From positions 1 through 50,018 of the forward strand of contig NZ_WBMR01000052.1 of NCBI RefSeq assembly GCF_008923365.1: a DNA stretch of 50,018 nt, in the 5' to 3' direction. This document shows, one piece after another, positions 1-8,362 of the stretch. Positions within the stretch are counted from its first letter, which is position 1, and each line of letters begins with the position of its first letter. Origin of the DNA: Actinomadura montaniterrae. Its GTDB lineage: Bacteria; Actinomycetota; Actinomycetes; Streptosporangiales; Streptosporangiaceae. A program made the position numbers and the translations under genes. The notes under the pieces were generated by a model, which was given only the letters and a program-made list of their open reading frames with translations, had not been told where the DNA came from and searched no databases.

Positions 1-114
1 CGGGCCCCGCACCCGCTCAGGCGGGGGCGCCCGACGGGTCGGTCCGCTGACGCGACGCGGCCGAGCGGGGGCCGGAAGGCGGGCGGTTCGCGCGGGTTGC
101 TTAGGGTTGGGGGC

Positions 115-810
115 ATGCGGCTCTACGACCATCGCACCGGGCAGGCCGAAGAGGTCCCGCCGGGGCGGGTCCTGCGCGTCCAGGTCCTCGAGGGGGCCGG
201 GCACCGCGCGCTCGTGGTCGCCGACCTGCTGCGGCGGGTCGGCGAGCGCGCCGGGCGCGAGGTCCCGGTGGCCTGCTCGCCGGACCTGTCGGTCCACGAC
301 CGCGACTGGACGGACTACAACATCGCGCCGTTCGAGCTCCTCGACTGGGACGCGCCGCCGCCGGACGCCGACCTCTACATCGCCTCGTCGACGAACGTCG
401 ACGCCGACGCGCCCTGGATGCTCGTCCCGCACGAGAGCGGCGACTGGTACTCCGTCATGGCGAACGCGAGCATGGACGCGCTCGCGGCGCGGCTGGCGAT
501 GCTGGAGGTGCCGTACCGGGACCCGCTCGAGCTGACGGCGTCCCGGTTCATGACCGCCGCCGCGCGGCTGGAGGCGTGGCGGAGCCTGGTCGCCGGATGG
601 GCCCGCAGCCCGGGCCGTCCGATGGACCGCGACTACGCCCGCAAGGCGGAGGCGGCGCTCGGCGACGACCTGGACAGCCCGGCCGCGCTGGCCGTCCTGG
701 ACGAGATCGCCGCGGACCCGGACGTCCCGCCGGGCGCGAAGCTGGAGACGTTCATCCACCTCGACCTGACCCTGGCCCTGGGTCTCGTCGCCGCCATCGG
801 CGCCGCCTAG
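115..810 (+). CDS. CysRS/MshC-like protein lacking catalytic motifs
   Basis: The 231-residue protein begins MRLYDHRTGQ and carries ALGDDLDSPAALAVLDEIA near residues 178-196. These resemble the N-terminal strand and the C-terminal helical part of cysteinyl-tRNA synthetase and its mycothiol relative MshC. The HIGH and KMSKS signatures are missing, and the protein is about half the length of those enzymes, so aminoacylation or ligase activity is unlikely. I chose the ATG at 115 because a TAGGGT -10 box at 102-107 lies seven bases upstream, which fits a leaderless transcript; an in-frame TTG at 97 is less likely. The gene converges on the TNT toxin gene with only 12 bases between the stops. Function is unknown. 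The family assignment is by eye and moderate. Confidence 0.65.
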   Translation: MRLYDHRTGQAEEVPPGRVLRVQVLEGAGHRALVVADLLRRVGERAGREVPVACSPDLSVHDRDWTDYNIAPFELLDWDAPPPDADLYIASSTNVDADAPWMLVPHESGDWYSVMANASMDALAARLAMLEVPYRDPLELTASRFMTAAARLEAWRSLVAGWARSPGRPMDRDYARKAEAALGDDLDSPAALAVLDEIAADPDVPPGAKLETFIHLDLTLALGLVAAIGAA

Positions 811-822
811 ATCCCTCTGAGG

Positions 823-2727
823 TCAGTCGTGGACCTCTAGGAGGGTGCCGTCGGCCAGGAGGTAGGCGATCGAGCGTTCGAACACGTACGCCGTGCCGCC
901 GCCGGGCTGCTCGAACCACGGGACCGCGGTACCGGTAAGGGCCTGCAAGGGGCGCAGTAGCCGGTACACGTGGTATTCGCGTTCCTGCCAGTCGTCGGGC
1001 AGCGAACGTTGGGGGAACGGTGTGCGCGCGGCGTAGGCGGTGTTCCCGCCGTGTCCTCCGTAGCGGTCCACCTCGGTTCCTGCGGGAAGCTCGGTGATCT
1101 GACGGTCGCGCAGGAGAGAGAGCGGGGGCTCCCCCTTAAGCGGCTGGATCTTCGGTATCTCGACGGTCTGCTGCTGCGGCACCACCATGAGCAGGCTGCC
1201 GAGAAGGTACGCGGCGGCCTGTTCCCCGTCCTCGAAGGCGGCCTGCCGGGTCCGTTCACCGCCGTCGAGGTGGAAGACCGTCCAGCCCGCCTTCTCCTGA
1301 ACGAGGCACCACGCCCCCTCCTCCTCGCCGCGAAGCCGGTAGCGGGCACGGTCGACCTGGAGGGCGTCCAGGTGGTTCTGCAGGAGCGCGAGCCACTGCT
1401 CCGGCTCCGGTTCCGTGCGGACGCCGCGCGGCGCGGTGCGTCCCATCGCGGCGGCGCTCGCGGCGTCCATCGCGTCATCGCCGACGGCCGGGACCGCGAA
1501 CCGGTGCGCGCGGATGTGCGCGACGAGGTCGGGCTCCGGCGGGACGCCGTGCTCGCGCAGGTAGTAGCCGACCGCGCCCGACCACACCCACGCGCCGTCG
1601 GTGTGGAACGTCAGCGGGACGCGCTCGCCGCGCGACGGGTCGAGCAGGTCGGGGGCGCTGGAGCGGGCCGCCATGACGGCCGGCGCGTCCTCCAGATACC
1701 GGACGACCCGCTCGGTCTCGTCCGGCGGGACGGGCGGGCGCGACACCTCGGGCGGACCGCCGTCCGTCCCGGCCCGGTCGAACACGCGGGCCTTGCGGAC
1801 AGGGCTCTCGAAGCGCGTCGGCGGGGGCGGCGCGACGGGCGCCGGGCCGAGGCGCCGCGCCATCCACTCCGGGACGTCGCGGCGCGGGAGCCGCTCCAGC
1901 TCGCGCCGGACGTCGTCCGCGGACGGCTCGGACTCCCAGGGAGGCTCCTCGTCATGGGTGAAGCTCGCGCGGCACCGGACGGCGCCGTCCCCGTACACGA
2001 CCTCGACGTCGATCCGGGACCAGGTGGAGCCCTGGAACGCGTGCGTCCCGGCGCGCAGCCGGTCGAGCAGCCCGGCCGCGGCGGCGGGCGGCGTCCAGGA
2101 CGCGGTGGACCCGTCCGCCTTCCGCAGCGTCATCGGCGGGAACTCCACATGCCCGCCGACCGCCTGGTAATGGCCGGTGATCCGCTCCCAGAACGGCGGC
2201 GCGTGGTCGGCGACCAGCACCGTGAACGGCCCGGTCAGCAGCTCCATCTGCTCGACCGGGTCCAGCGGGGACGGCACGGGCCGCTCCGCGGGTTCGGACG
2301 GCTCCCGGCCGTCCATCCGGTCGCGCAGCCAGCCCGGCACGTTCGCGCCGTCCCGCGGCATCACGATCTGGTCGCGGCGCCACGCCTCCACCGGCGCGGG
2401 CGGATCCCACTCCGGATCGAACTCGTCGTTGTACAGGAACAGCGCCGCGGCGGGCTCGACGATCGCCAGCATCGAGAACCAGGTCCCCTGCTCCGACAGG
2501 TAGTGCGCGCGCCGCAGCTCCATCAGCAGCGCGGACAGCTCGTCCGGGACGACCTCGGCGGGGACCACCGCGTTCTCGCCGGTCAGCATCGTCAGCGTCA
2601 CGTCGCTCGCCACCACGGTCGCCGCGCACCGCAGGTCGATGCGGCGCCAGCGCGGCGGCGCGGTCTGCCGCGAAAACCGGACGATCCGCTCCTCGATCTC
2701 CGCGATCCGCTCGCTCTGCCCCGTCAC
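823..2727 (-). CDS. TNT-domain NAD+ glycohydrolase toxin-type protein
   Basis: The 634-residue protein ends in a clear TNT (tuberculosis necrotizing toxin) domain at about 535-634. It has GTEVDRYGGHGG, TPFPQRSLP, YHVYRLLRPL and PWFEQPGGGTAYV, with Arg555 and Gln607 in positions typical of the NAD+ glycohydrolase family. The N-terminal half holds two copies of one module (about 26-140 and 178-293). Each copy has a GTW/STW strand, an acidic PxW segment and a closing LPR..(V)P.W(L/M) motif, reminiscent of YezG-type immunity folds (tentative). A Pro-rich linker and an unidentified domain (about 350-430) follow. No signal peptide or WXG/LXG motif is seen. The GTG start is preceded by GAGGGG. There is no obvious separate immunity gene beside it. 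Confidence 0.85.
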   Translation of the reverse strand: MTGQSERIAEIEERIVRFSRQTAPPRWRRIDLRCAATVVASDVTLTMLTGENAVVPAEVVPDELSALLMELRRAHYLSEQGTWFSMLAIVEPAAALFLYNDEFDPEWDPPAPVEAWRRDQIVMPRDGANVPGWLRDRMDGREPSEPAERPVPSPLDPVEQMELLTGPFTVLVADHAPPFWERITGHYQAVGGHVEFPPMTLRKADGSTASWTPPAAAAGLLDRLRAGTHAFQGSTWSRIDVEVVYGDGAVRCRASFTHDEEPPWESEPSADDVRRELERLPRRDVPEWMARRLGPAPVAPPPPTRFESPVRKARVFDRAGTDGGPPEVSRPPVPPDETERVVRYLEDAPAVMAARSSAPDLLDPSRGERVPLTFHTDGAWVWSGAVGYYLREHGVPPEPDLVAHIRAHRFAVPAVGDDAMDAASAAAMGRTAPRGVRTEPEPEQWLALLQNHLDALQVDRARYRLRGEEEGAWCLVQEKAGWTVFHLDGGERTRQAAFEDGEQAAAYLLGSLLMVVPQQQTVEIPKIQPLKGEPPLSLLRDRQITELPAGTEVDRYGGHGGNTAYAARTPFPQRSLPDDWQEREYHVYRLLRPLQALTGTAVPWFEQPGGGTAYVFERSIAYLLADGTLLEVHD

Positions 2728-2880
2728 CCGCGCGTCCCCTCATGTGATCCCGATGGAACCTGAGCGGCAGGTTAACCGCACGGATCGGTCCATTGCGGCG
2801 GGACCCGGCGTCACGGACGCTCGGGGGCATGGCCGTCGAGGCGCCCGGAGCCCACCCGGACGTGGGCTAACGTCCATGTC

Positions 2881-4059
2881 GTGTCCACCGATGCCCCCGA
2901 ATCAGCGGTCCCCGCGCCGCCCGGCCGGCCGGCCGGCGCGCGGCGCCGCCGCCGTGCCCGCACCTTGATGGCGACGATCGCCGCGGTCGCCGTGCTGCTC
3001 TGCGCGGCGGTCGGAGGCATCGGCTGGTACTTCGCCGGCGTCGCCACCGAGGTCGACCACACCGCCGAGTACCCGTTCACCATCGAGGACGCGTCGGACG
3101 GCACCGTCACCCTCCCCCGCGAACCCGAGACGGAGCGCCCCGGCACCTGGGCACTGGTCTGGAAGCACGGCGGACGCGCCCTGCTCGGCCCCGTCGTCGG
3201 CGGCGGCGAGGACCACGTCGTCCGGAAGGTCGTGTCGGTCTCCCACGGGACGCTCGTCAAGGGCGCCGCGGCCGGCATCGACCACTGGGTGTACTCCGGC
3301 GACCCGCACTCGGCGCTCGGGCTCGACTTCAAGGACGTCACCTATCCGTCCAAGCTCGGCGCCATGCCCGCGTGGCTGCTGCCCGGCTCGTCGCCCAAGA
3401 ACACCTGGGTCATCGCCGTGCACGGACGCAACGCCGACAAGGCCGAGACGTTCCGCGCCATGCGGACCGTCCACGGCCTCGGCCTGCCCATGCTGTCGAT
3501 CGCGTACCGCAACGACGTCGGCGCGCCCAAGTCCCGCGACCACAAGAACCACCTCGGCGACACCGAATGGAACGACGTCGCGTCCGCCGTCTCGTACGCG
3601 CGCGCGAACGGCGCCACCGGCGTCGTCCTGTACGGATGGTCGATGGGCGGCGCGATGGTGATGACGACACTGCGGCACGACCCGTCGTTCGTCCGCGGCG
3701 TCGTCCTCGACTCCCCCGTCATGGACTGGAACGCCACCCTCGACAAGCAGGGCGACGCCCGCCACCTGCCGCCGTTCGTCACCAGCCTCGCCAAGACCGT
3801 CCTCGAACGGCGCATCGGCATCGACCTGAAGGACTACGACCAGCGCCGCTACGCCCCCAAGCTGCGGACCCCGACCCTGCTGTTCACCACCGCCGACGAC
3901 GCCACCGTCGCCAACGGCCCCGCCTTCACCTTCGCCCGGACCGCCCCGCCCGGCATGGTCACCCACATCACCGCGCAGGGCGACCACACCGAGGCGTGGA
4001 ACGTCGACCCGTCCGCCTACGAGACCGCCCTGCGCGCCTTCCTCGCTAAAGTCCGCTGA
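2881..4059 (+). CDS. Membrane-anchored alpha/beta hydrolase
   Basis: The 392-residue protein has a basic N terminus, one transmembrane helix (about 29-53) and an extracytoplasmic alpha/beta-hydrolase domain. The nucleophile elbow GWSMGG places Ser254 as nucleophile. Asp339 or Asp340 (TTADDATV) and His369 (GDHTEAW) complete a plausible triad. An HGRNADK segment after the first strand probably forms the oxyanion loop. The substrate cannot be told; dienelactone-hydrolase or BAAT-like enzymes are the nearest relatives in pattern. The GTG start has a TAACGT -10 box at 2868-2873, seven bases upstream, so the message is probably leaderless. Its 3' end overlaps the convergent oxidoreductase gene by 14 bases. 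Confidence 0.8.
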   Translation: MSTDAPESAVPAPPGRPAGARRRRRARTLMATIAAVAVLLCAAVGGIGWYFAGVATEVDHTAEYPFTIEDASDGTVTLPREPETERPGTWALVWKHGGRALLGPVVGGGEDHVVRKVVSVSHGTLVKGAAAGIDHWVYSGDPHSALGLDFKDVTYPSKLGAMPAWLLPGSSPKNTWVIAVHGRNADKAETFRAMRTVHGLGLPMLSIAYRNDVGAPKSRDHKNHLGDTEWNDVASAVSYARANGATGVVLYGWSMGGAMVMTTLRHDPSFVRGVVLDSPVMDWNATLDKQGDARHLPPFVTSLAKTVLERRIGIDLKDYDQRRYAPKLRTPTLLFTTADDATVANGPAFTFARTAPPGMVTHITAQGDHTEAWNVDPSAYETALRAFLAKVR

Positions 4060-4999
4060 CCTCCAGCAGCGTCTTCCCCGTCGTCGCCCGCGACTGGATC
4101 GCGGCATGCGCGTCCGCGGCGTTCCGCAACGGGAACCGCTGCCCGATCACCGGACGCAGCCGTCCGTCCGCCGCCTCCCGCAGCGCGCTCCGCGTCGCGT
4201 CCCGCATCTCCTCCTTGGACGGCTTCGGCCGGATCAACGCGACCCCGCGCGCCTCCGCCGCCTCCTCCGGCACGTCGGCCCACTCGCCGCTCGCCAGCCC
4301 GAAACTGACCATCCGGCCACCTGGCCTGAGCAGCGTGAACGCCTCCCGCGCCACGTCCCCGCCGACGCCGTCGAACACCACGTCCACCGGGCCGGTCCGC
4401 TCGCTCCACCCCGGCTCCCGGTAGTCGACCGCCTCGTCCGCGCCCAGCCGCAGCGCCGTCTCCGCCTTGTGCGGCCCGCCCGCCGCCGCGACCACCACCG
4501 CGCCCGCCGCCTTCGCGAGCTGGACGAGCAGCGTCCCGACCCCGCCCGCCGCCGCCTCCACCAGCACCCGCTCCCCCTTCACCGGACGCGCCGCCCGCAC
4601 CATCAGCGTCGCCGTCCGCCCGTCGGCCAGCAGCGCGACCGCATCGTCCAACTTCAACCCGTCCGGCACCTCGAACAGGCCCCCCGCGTCCACCACCGCC
4701 AGCTCCGCGTACCCGCCGCTGCCGTTCATCGAGCTCACGACCCGGCGCCCGGCCAGCCCCGGATCGGCCCCCGGCCCCACCGCCGCCACCGTCCCGCCGA
4801 CCCCGTTCCCCGGGATCATCGGAAGCCGCGGCGCGAACGGCTGCGGCCCGTTCCCGGCCCGCATCTGCGTCTCCACGAAGGTGACATTCGCGTACTCCAC
4901 CGCGATCAGCACCTGCCCGTCCCCCGGCACCGGATCCGGCGCCTCCCCCGGAACCAGCACCTCCGGACCACCGAACTCCCTCAGCCACACCGCACGCAC
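4046..4999 (-). CDS. NADPH:quinone oxidoreductase-like MDR dehydrogenase
   Basis: This 317-residue medium-chain dehydrogenase starts MRAVWLREFGGPEVL, as zeta-crystallin/QOR proteins do. It has an N-terminal GroES-like domain, with MIPGNGVGG in place of the zinc-ligand region, and a Rossmann domain with AAAGGVGTLLVQLAKAAGA at about 148-166. The catalytic and structural zinc cysteines are absent, as expected for quinone reductases. It probably reduces quinones or enones with NADPH. The GTG start follows GGAGGG. The promoter upstream (5029-5059) has a 19-base spacer containing a dyad, the arrangement used by MerR/SoxR activators. That suits an oxidative or electrophile stress enzyme. Confidence 0.88.
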   Translation of the reverse strand: MRAVWLREFGGPEVLVPGEAPDPVPGDGQVLIAVEYANVTFVETQMRAGNGPQPFAPRLPMIPGNGVGGTVAAVGPGADPGLAGRRVVSSMNGSGGYAELAVVDAGGLFEVPDGLKLDDAVALLADGRTATLMVRAARPVKGERVLVEAAAGGVGTLLVQLAKAAGAVVVAAAGGPHKAETALRLGADEAVDYREPGWSERTGPVDVVFDGVGGDVAREAFTLLRPGGRMVSFGLASGEWADVPEEAAEARGVALIRPKPSKEEMRDATRSALREAADGRLRPVIGQRFPLRNAADAHAAIQSRATTGKTLLEVSGL

Positions 5000-5028
5000 A
5001 GCACCCTCCGTTCACGGTTCGTCCCACC

Positions 5029-5059
5029 AGCCTGCAACCTCAACCAAGATCGAGGTCAA
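5029..5059 (-). promoter_or_regulatory. MerR/SoxR-type promoter with operator in a 19-bp spacer
   Basis: On the minus strand, TTGACC (5059-5054) and CAGGCT (5034-5029) are separated by 19 bases. An 18-bp interrupted dyad, CCTCAACCAAGATCGAGG on the plus strand (5038-5055), fills the spacer. It agrees with the classical SoxR box (CCTCAAGTTAACTTGAGG) at 12 of 18 positions, including both outer arms. Elongated spacers with a central dyad are characteristic of MerR-family promoters. The transcript would start about 23 bases before the GTG of the oxidoreductase. The regulator itself is not in this window. Confidence 0.6.
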
Positions 5060-5146
5060 CCGTCCGCAACGAATCCCTTTTCTCGTCACACCCATCTCTG
5101 TAAGCTTTCGCGCGTATTCCGCCCCGTTGTCGGCTGCCGCTCAGGG

Positions 5147-5744
5147 ATGGCGATGCGCGCCCGGTTGGTTCGTTCCTCCCCGCCACGGCTCCGCCGCGCC
5201 GCGATCCCCCTCGCCGCCGTCCCCCTCGCCCTCCTCACGGGCTGCGGCTCGTCCCACCCGTCGTCCGGCGCCCTCAAACCCGAAGGCACCTTCGACACCA
5301 CCGGCGCCGCCCCCGCCGCCACCGCGCCCGCCCCGTCCGCCGTGCCGACCGCGCAGCTCTACAAGACGGTCCTCGACCGCTACCGCGCCTACCAGGCCGC
5401 CTACAAACAGGCCTACGCCACCAACGACCCCACCCCCCCTCCCCGCCGTCGCGATGGACCCCCTCCTCGCCCAACTGACCAAGGACATCGAGTCCACCAA
5501 GGCCAAAGGCGAGATCTGGCGGTTCACGAACACCCTCAACCCGCGTGTCTACGCCCAGTCGAAAGACGGCACCAAGGTCTACGTCATCGACTGCGTGAAC
5601 ACCCTCGCCGGCTACCGCTACTCGGCCAAGACGGGCAAACGGACGGGCGGAGGGCCAGGCGGCGCCTACATCTACCGGACGACCGTCCAGTACGACTCGG
5701 GTACCTGGAAGGTCGCCGCCACCACCCGGGACCGCACATGCTGA
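5147..5744 (+). pseudogene. Lipoprotein gene interrupted by a +1 frameshift in a C7 run
   Basis: The first part reads in one frame from the ATG at 5147 (or 5153). It encodes a basic stretch, a hydrophobic helix and a lipobox ending LLTGC, so it is a secreted lipoprotein. After ATNDPTP the frame is lost at seven consecutive Cs (5433-5439). With one C fewer, translation passes through PLPAVAMDPLLAQLTKDIE and runs to the TGA at 5742-5744, giving roughly 198 residues. The second part (IWRFTNTLNPRVYAQSKDG, GAYIYRTTVQYDSGTWKV) looks like a genuine folded domain of the SnoaL-like, actinobacterial lipoprotein kind. A sequencing error, a true mutation or phase variation are all possible. It heads a cluster with the secreted protein and kinase downstream. 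Confidence 0.75.
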
Positions 5745-5767
5745 CCTCCCGCAGCAAAGGACACACG

Positions 5768-6535
5768 ATGTCCGTCCAGAAACCCGCCGGACGCAAAGTC
5801 GCCTCTGGCGCCATCGTCGCGATGTCACTGCTGGCACCGCTCCTCACCGCCGTTCCAGCTGATGCCGCCCCTTGCGGAGGGAAACCGGGTTCTTTCGGCT
5901 GCAATCCGAAGAACGTCAAGACCATTCCGTCCGACGGCGGAGGTGGAAGCGGCGGCGGATCGGGCGGAGGCTCGGGCCCGGTGGCACCACCACCGCCGGA
6001 CGGACTGAACCCCAACCAGGGTGTGGGGGTAGCGCCGGTTCCCGGCGGCAACGCCCCGCTCGCGCCGGCGCCCGCCAACACGCTGCAACTCGTGGAAGAG
6101 GCTCTGACCACGAGGCTGCTTCCGGTACCGACCGCCCACACCGCCCCCAAGGGAACGACGTACGTGCGAGTGAAAACGGCACTGTGGGTGGACGGCTTCC
6201 ATGTCGTGAAGACGGATCCCGTCAAGGCGGGAGATCAGATCGTCCAGGCGACGGCGACTCCCGTCGCAGTGCTGTGGAATCTCGGCGAGGCCACGAAAAC
6301 CTGCAACAACGCCGGAAGCGAGGACGGCAAGGCCTGCAATTACACCTATCAGCGGTCCTCGGCGCGAGAAACCGGCGGCGCCTACCAGATCACAGCGACC
6401 ATCAAGTGGGACATCACGTGGACCTGTGAAGGCGGTGACTGCCAGGGCAACAACGGCACGTTGCCGCAGCAGCCCACGACGTCGCCGCTCACGCCCCTCA
6501 CCGTCGGCGAGATCCAGACCACCACGAACCAGTGA
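5768..6535 (+). CDS. Secreted protein of unknown function with Gly/Ser linker
   Basis: The 255-residue protein has a Sec signal peptide (about 1-38, cleavage after VPADA-A). A short Cys-containing segment (CGGKPGSFGCNP) follows, then a flexible GGGGSGGGSGGGSG linker, a Pro-rich stretch, and a C-terminal beta-rich domain with four further cysteines (CNN, ACN, TCE, DCQ), probably disulfide-bonded outside the cell. I do not recognise the family. The ATG follows AAAGGA. Its stop overlaps the kinase GTG start by four bases (GTGA), so the two are probably translationally coupled. The protein may be a partner or ligand of the kinase's external domain (inference). Confidence 0.8.
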   Translation: MSVQKPAGRKVASGAIVAMSLLAPLLTAVPADAAPCGGKPGSFGCNPKNVKTIPSDGGGGSGGGSGGGSGPVAPPPPDGLNPNQGVGVAPVPGGNAPLAPAPANTLQLVEEALTTRLLPVPTAHTAPKGTTYVRVKTALWVDGFHVVKTDPVKAGDQIVQATATPVAVLWNLGEATKTCNNAGSEDGKACNYTYQRSSARETGGAYQITATIKWDITWTCEGGDCQGNNGTLPQQPTTSPLTPLTVGEIQTTTNQ

Positions 6536-8301
6536 CGGACCGACCGCACGGCTGGGAGGTACCCGGCTACACCCGGGTCGAGGAGCTGGGTTCCGGGGCG
6601 CAGGGGGCGGTCGTCCTCGCCCGCCACCAGACGGGCGGCCCCGCGGTGGCGATCAAGTACCTGGCCCCGGACCTGCTCGGCAACACCGCCGCCCGGGACA
6701 CGTTCCGCAGGGAGGCCGAACTTCTTCGACGGGTCACCGATCCGCATGTGGCACGGCTGTTCTACTACGTGGAGTCGCCGCAGGGAGCCGCGATCATCCT
6801 CGAAGCGGTTCCCGGACGGTCCCTGCGGCGCGTGCTGGACGACCATGGTGAGCCGCTCGCGCCGGAAGCCGCGCTGACGATGCTGAAGGGTTCGCTCCTG
6901 GGGCTGGCGGCGGCGCACGCGGTCGGCGTCGTCCATCGCGACTACAAACCGGCGAACGTGCTCGTCCAGGACGACGGGCAGAGCAAGCTGATCGACTTCG
7001 GCATCGCCGTCCTGACCGGGCAGGGAGGCCACGCCGGAACGCCCGCCTACATGGCGCCTGAGCAGTGGGAGGGGCGGCCCGCCACTCCGGCGACGGACCT
7101 CTACGCGGCGACCTGCGTGTTCGTAGAATGCGTCACCGGCGAGAAGCCCTTCCAGGGGACGACCATGGAAGCGCTCCGAGCGCAGCACACCACTGCGCCC
7201 GTGCCTCTGGACCAGGTACCTGAGGCGTTGCGCCCGCTCGTCGAGCACGGTCTGGCGAAGAGTCCCGCAGAGCGCGCTTGGAACGCGCATGAGTTCGTCA
7301 GCGAACTCGAGGCGCTCGCCGTCCGCGAATACGGGCCCGACTGGGAGCGGCGAGGGATCATCGCGCTCGGCGCGGTGGCAGCGGCGGTGGGGGCCGCCGT
7401 CCCGCTCGCCGTGCTCGGCAGCGCACTCTTCGCCCACGGCGCTTCGTCCGCGGGCGTGGGCACGGCGGCCTCGGGGGCGGTCGGACACGCCGCTGCAGGC
7501 TATGTACAAGGCGCCGCATCGGCGGACATCGCCACGAAGGCCGGCGCCTCGACGTCCAAGGGCGTGCTCACCAAGGTCGGCGGCACGAAGGGCGCCGCGG
7601 GCATCGCCGCCGTCGGAGCCGGCGCCGTGGCGGCCGCCTGGTACTTCTGGCCTGGACCCGGCGTCGGCGGAGAGAGCCACGGCGCCGTCCACGCCGCCTT
7701 CACCCGGCCCGGCGTCCTCCTCGGGGTGGAGAACATGCCCGCCGCCGACACGCCCTACATCGACCTGAAGATCTCCGTCCGGCCCGCGAAGGCCAAGCCG
7801 GGAACCAAAATTCACGTTCACGTCAGTTTCCAGGGTCGCACGGTAGGAGCCGTTTCCTACCCTCCGGGGCGGCCGAGGCAGTGCTCCGGACCCGAAGGAG
7901 AACTGCCCAAGAACCATGCCTACAACTTCGCCATAGGCGAGGACACCGACCAACTCGGGGTCAAGGCTCGTTACTACATCGGCTTCTACCAGATGCCTCC
8001 CACAAAGCGAAAAGAGCTTCCCCAGCGAGCGAACGGCATCTTCTTGGACGCCGATCTCAAGAAGACCGGAGAGGCCCAGCCGTTCGTCCAGTCGGAATGC
8101 GCCTACATGAGCCGGTGGCAGGAGGACCGAACGCTCGTCATCCCCGAGAGGAACATGCTGGAGCCCGGGAAGTACCTGGTGGCGCCGTACGCACCGGTGA
8201 AGCTCACCGACCTGAGTCAGGACGGGAAGCCGCTCTCTCCTGAGGAGACCGGGGCCTTCACCCAAGGGCGACTACCCATGATCGAGGTACTGGACGGCTG
8301 A
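6532..8301 (+). CDS. Membrane Ser/Thr protein kinase with extracytoplasmic domain
   Basis: This 589-residue kinase has a complete catalytic domain at about 10-265. It carries GSGAQG (20-25), Lys42 in AVAIK, HRDYKPANV (Asp137), DFG (155-157) and the APE of AYMAPE. Two hydrophobic segments follow (about 276-301 and 354-373), joined by a Gly/Ala-rich stretch. A roughly 210-residue C-terminal domain then probably lies outside the membrane and contains two Cys. It lacks PASTA repeats, so it is not a PknB-type cell-wall kinase. The GTG start overlaps the preceding stop by four bases. It is the third gene of a lipoprotein, secreted protein and kinase unit that may sense an external signal. Confidence 0.9.
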   Translation: MTDRPHGWEVPGYTRVEELGSGAQGAVVLARHQTGGPAVAIKYLAPDLLGNTAARDTFRREAELLRRVTDPHVARLFYYVESPQGAAIILEAVPGRSLRRVLDDHGEPLAPEAALTMLKGSLLGLAAAHAVGVVHRDYKPANVLVQDDGQSKLIDFGIAVLTGQGGHAGTPAYMAPEQWEGRPATPATDLYAATCVFVECVTGEKPFQGTTMEALRAQHTTAPVPLDQVPEALRPLVEHGLAKSPAERAWNAHEFVSELEALAVREYGPDWERRGIIALGAVAAAVGAAVPLAVLGSALFAHGASSAGVGTAASGAVGHAAAGYVQGAASADIATKAGASTSKGVLTKVGGTKGAAGIAAVGAGAVAAAWYFWPGPGVGGESHGAVHAAFTRPGVLLGVENMPAADTPYIDLKISVRPAKAKPGTKIHVHVSFQGRTVGAVSYPPGRPRQCSGPEGELPKNHAYNFAIGEDTDQLGVKARYYIGFYQMPPTKRKELPQRANGIFLDADLKKTGEAQPFVQSECAYMSRWQEDRTLVIPERNMLEPGKYLVAPYAPVKLTDLSQDGKPLSPEETGAFTQGRLPMIEVLDG

Positions 8302-8362
8302 CCAGAGACCCAGGCGAGCTCTAACGAAGACGTCTGCGCTGGTCTGGGGGCGGTGGTGATCG

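Noticed and set aside
970..2763. 597-codon plus-strand frame opposite the TNT toxin gene
   Set aside because: It is antisense to a protein with unmistakable TNT motifs, and its own composition is Arg/Gly-rich with no domain.
5433..5439. Programmed ribosomal frameshift at the C7 run
   Set aside because: I see no stimulatory structure or stop codon placed for +1 shifting. An assembly error or real mutation is the simpler reading.
4106..6535. A single 809-codon frame spanning the oxidoreductase antisense, lipoprotein and secreted protein
   Set aside because: Only the signal-peptide regions at 5147 and 5768 are protein-like. The rest is a frame that happens to stay open.
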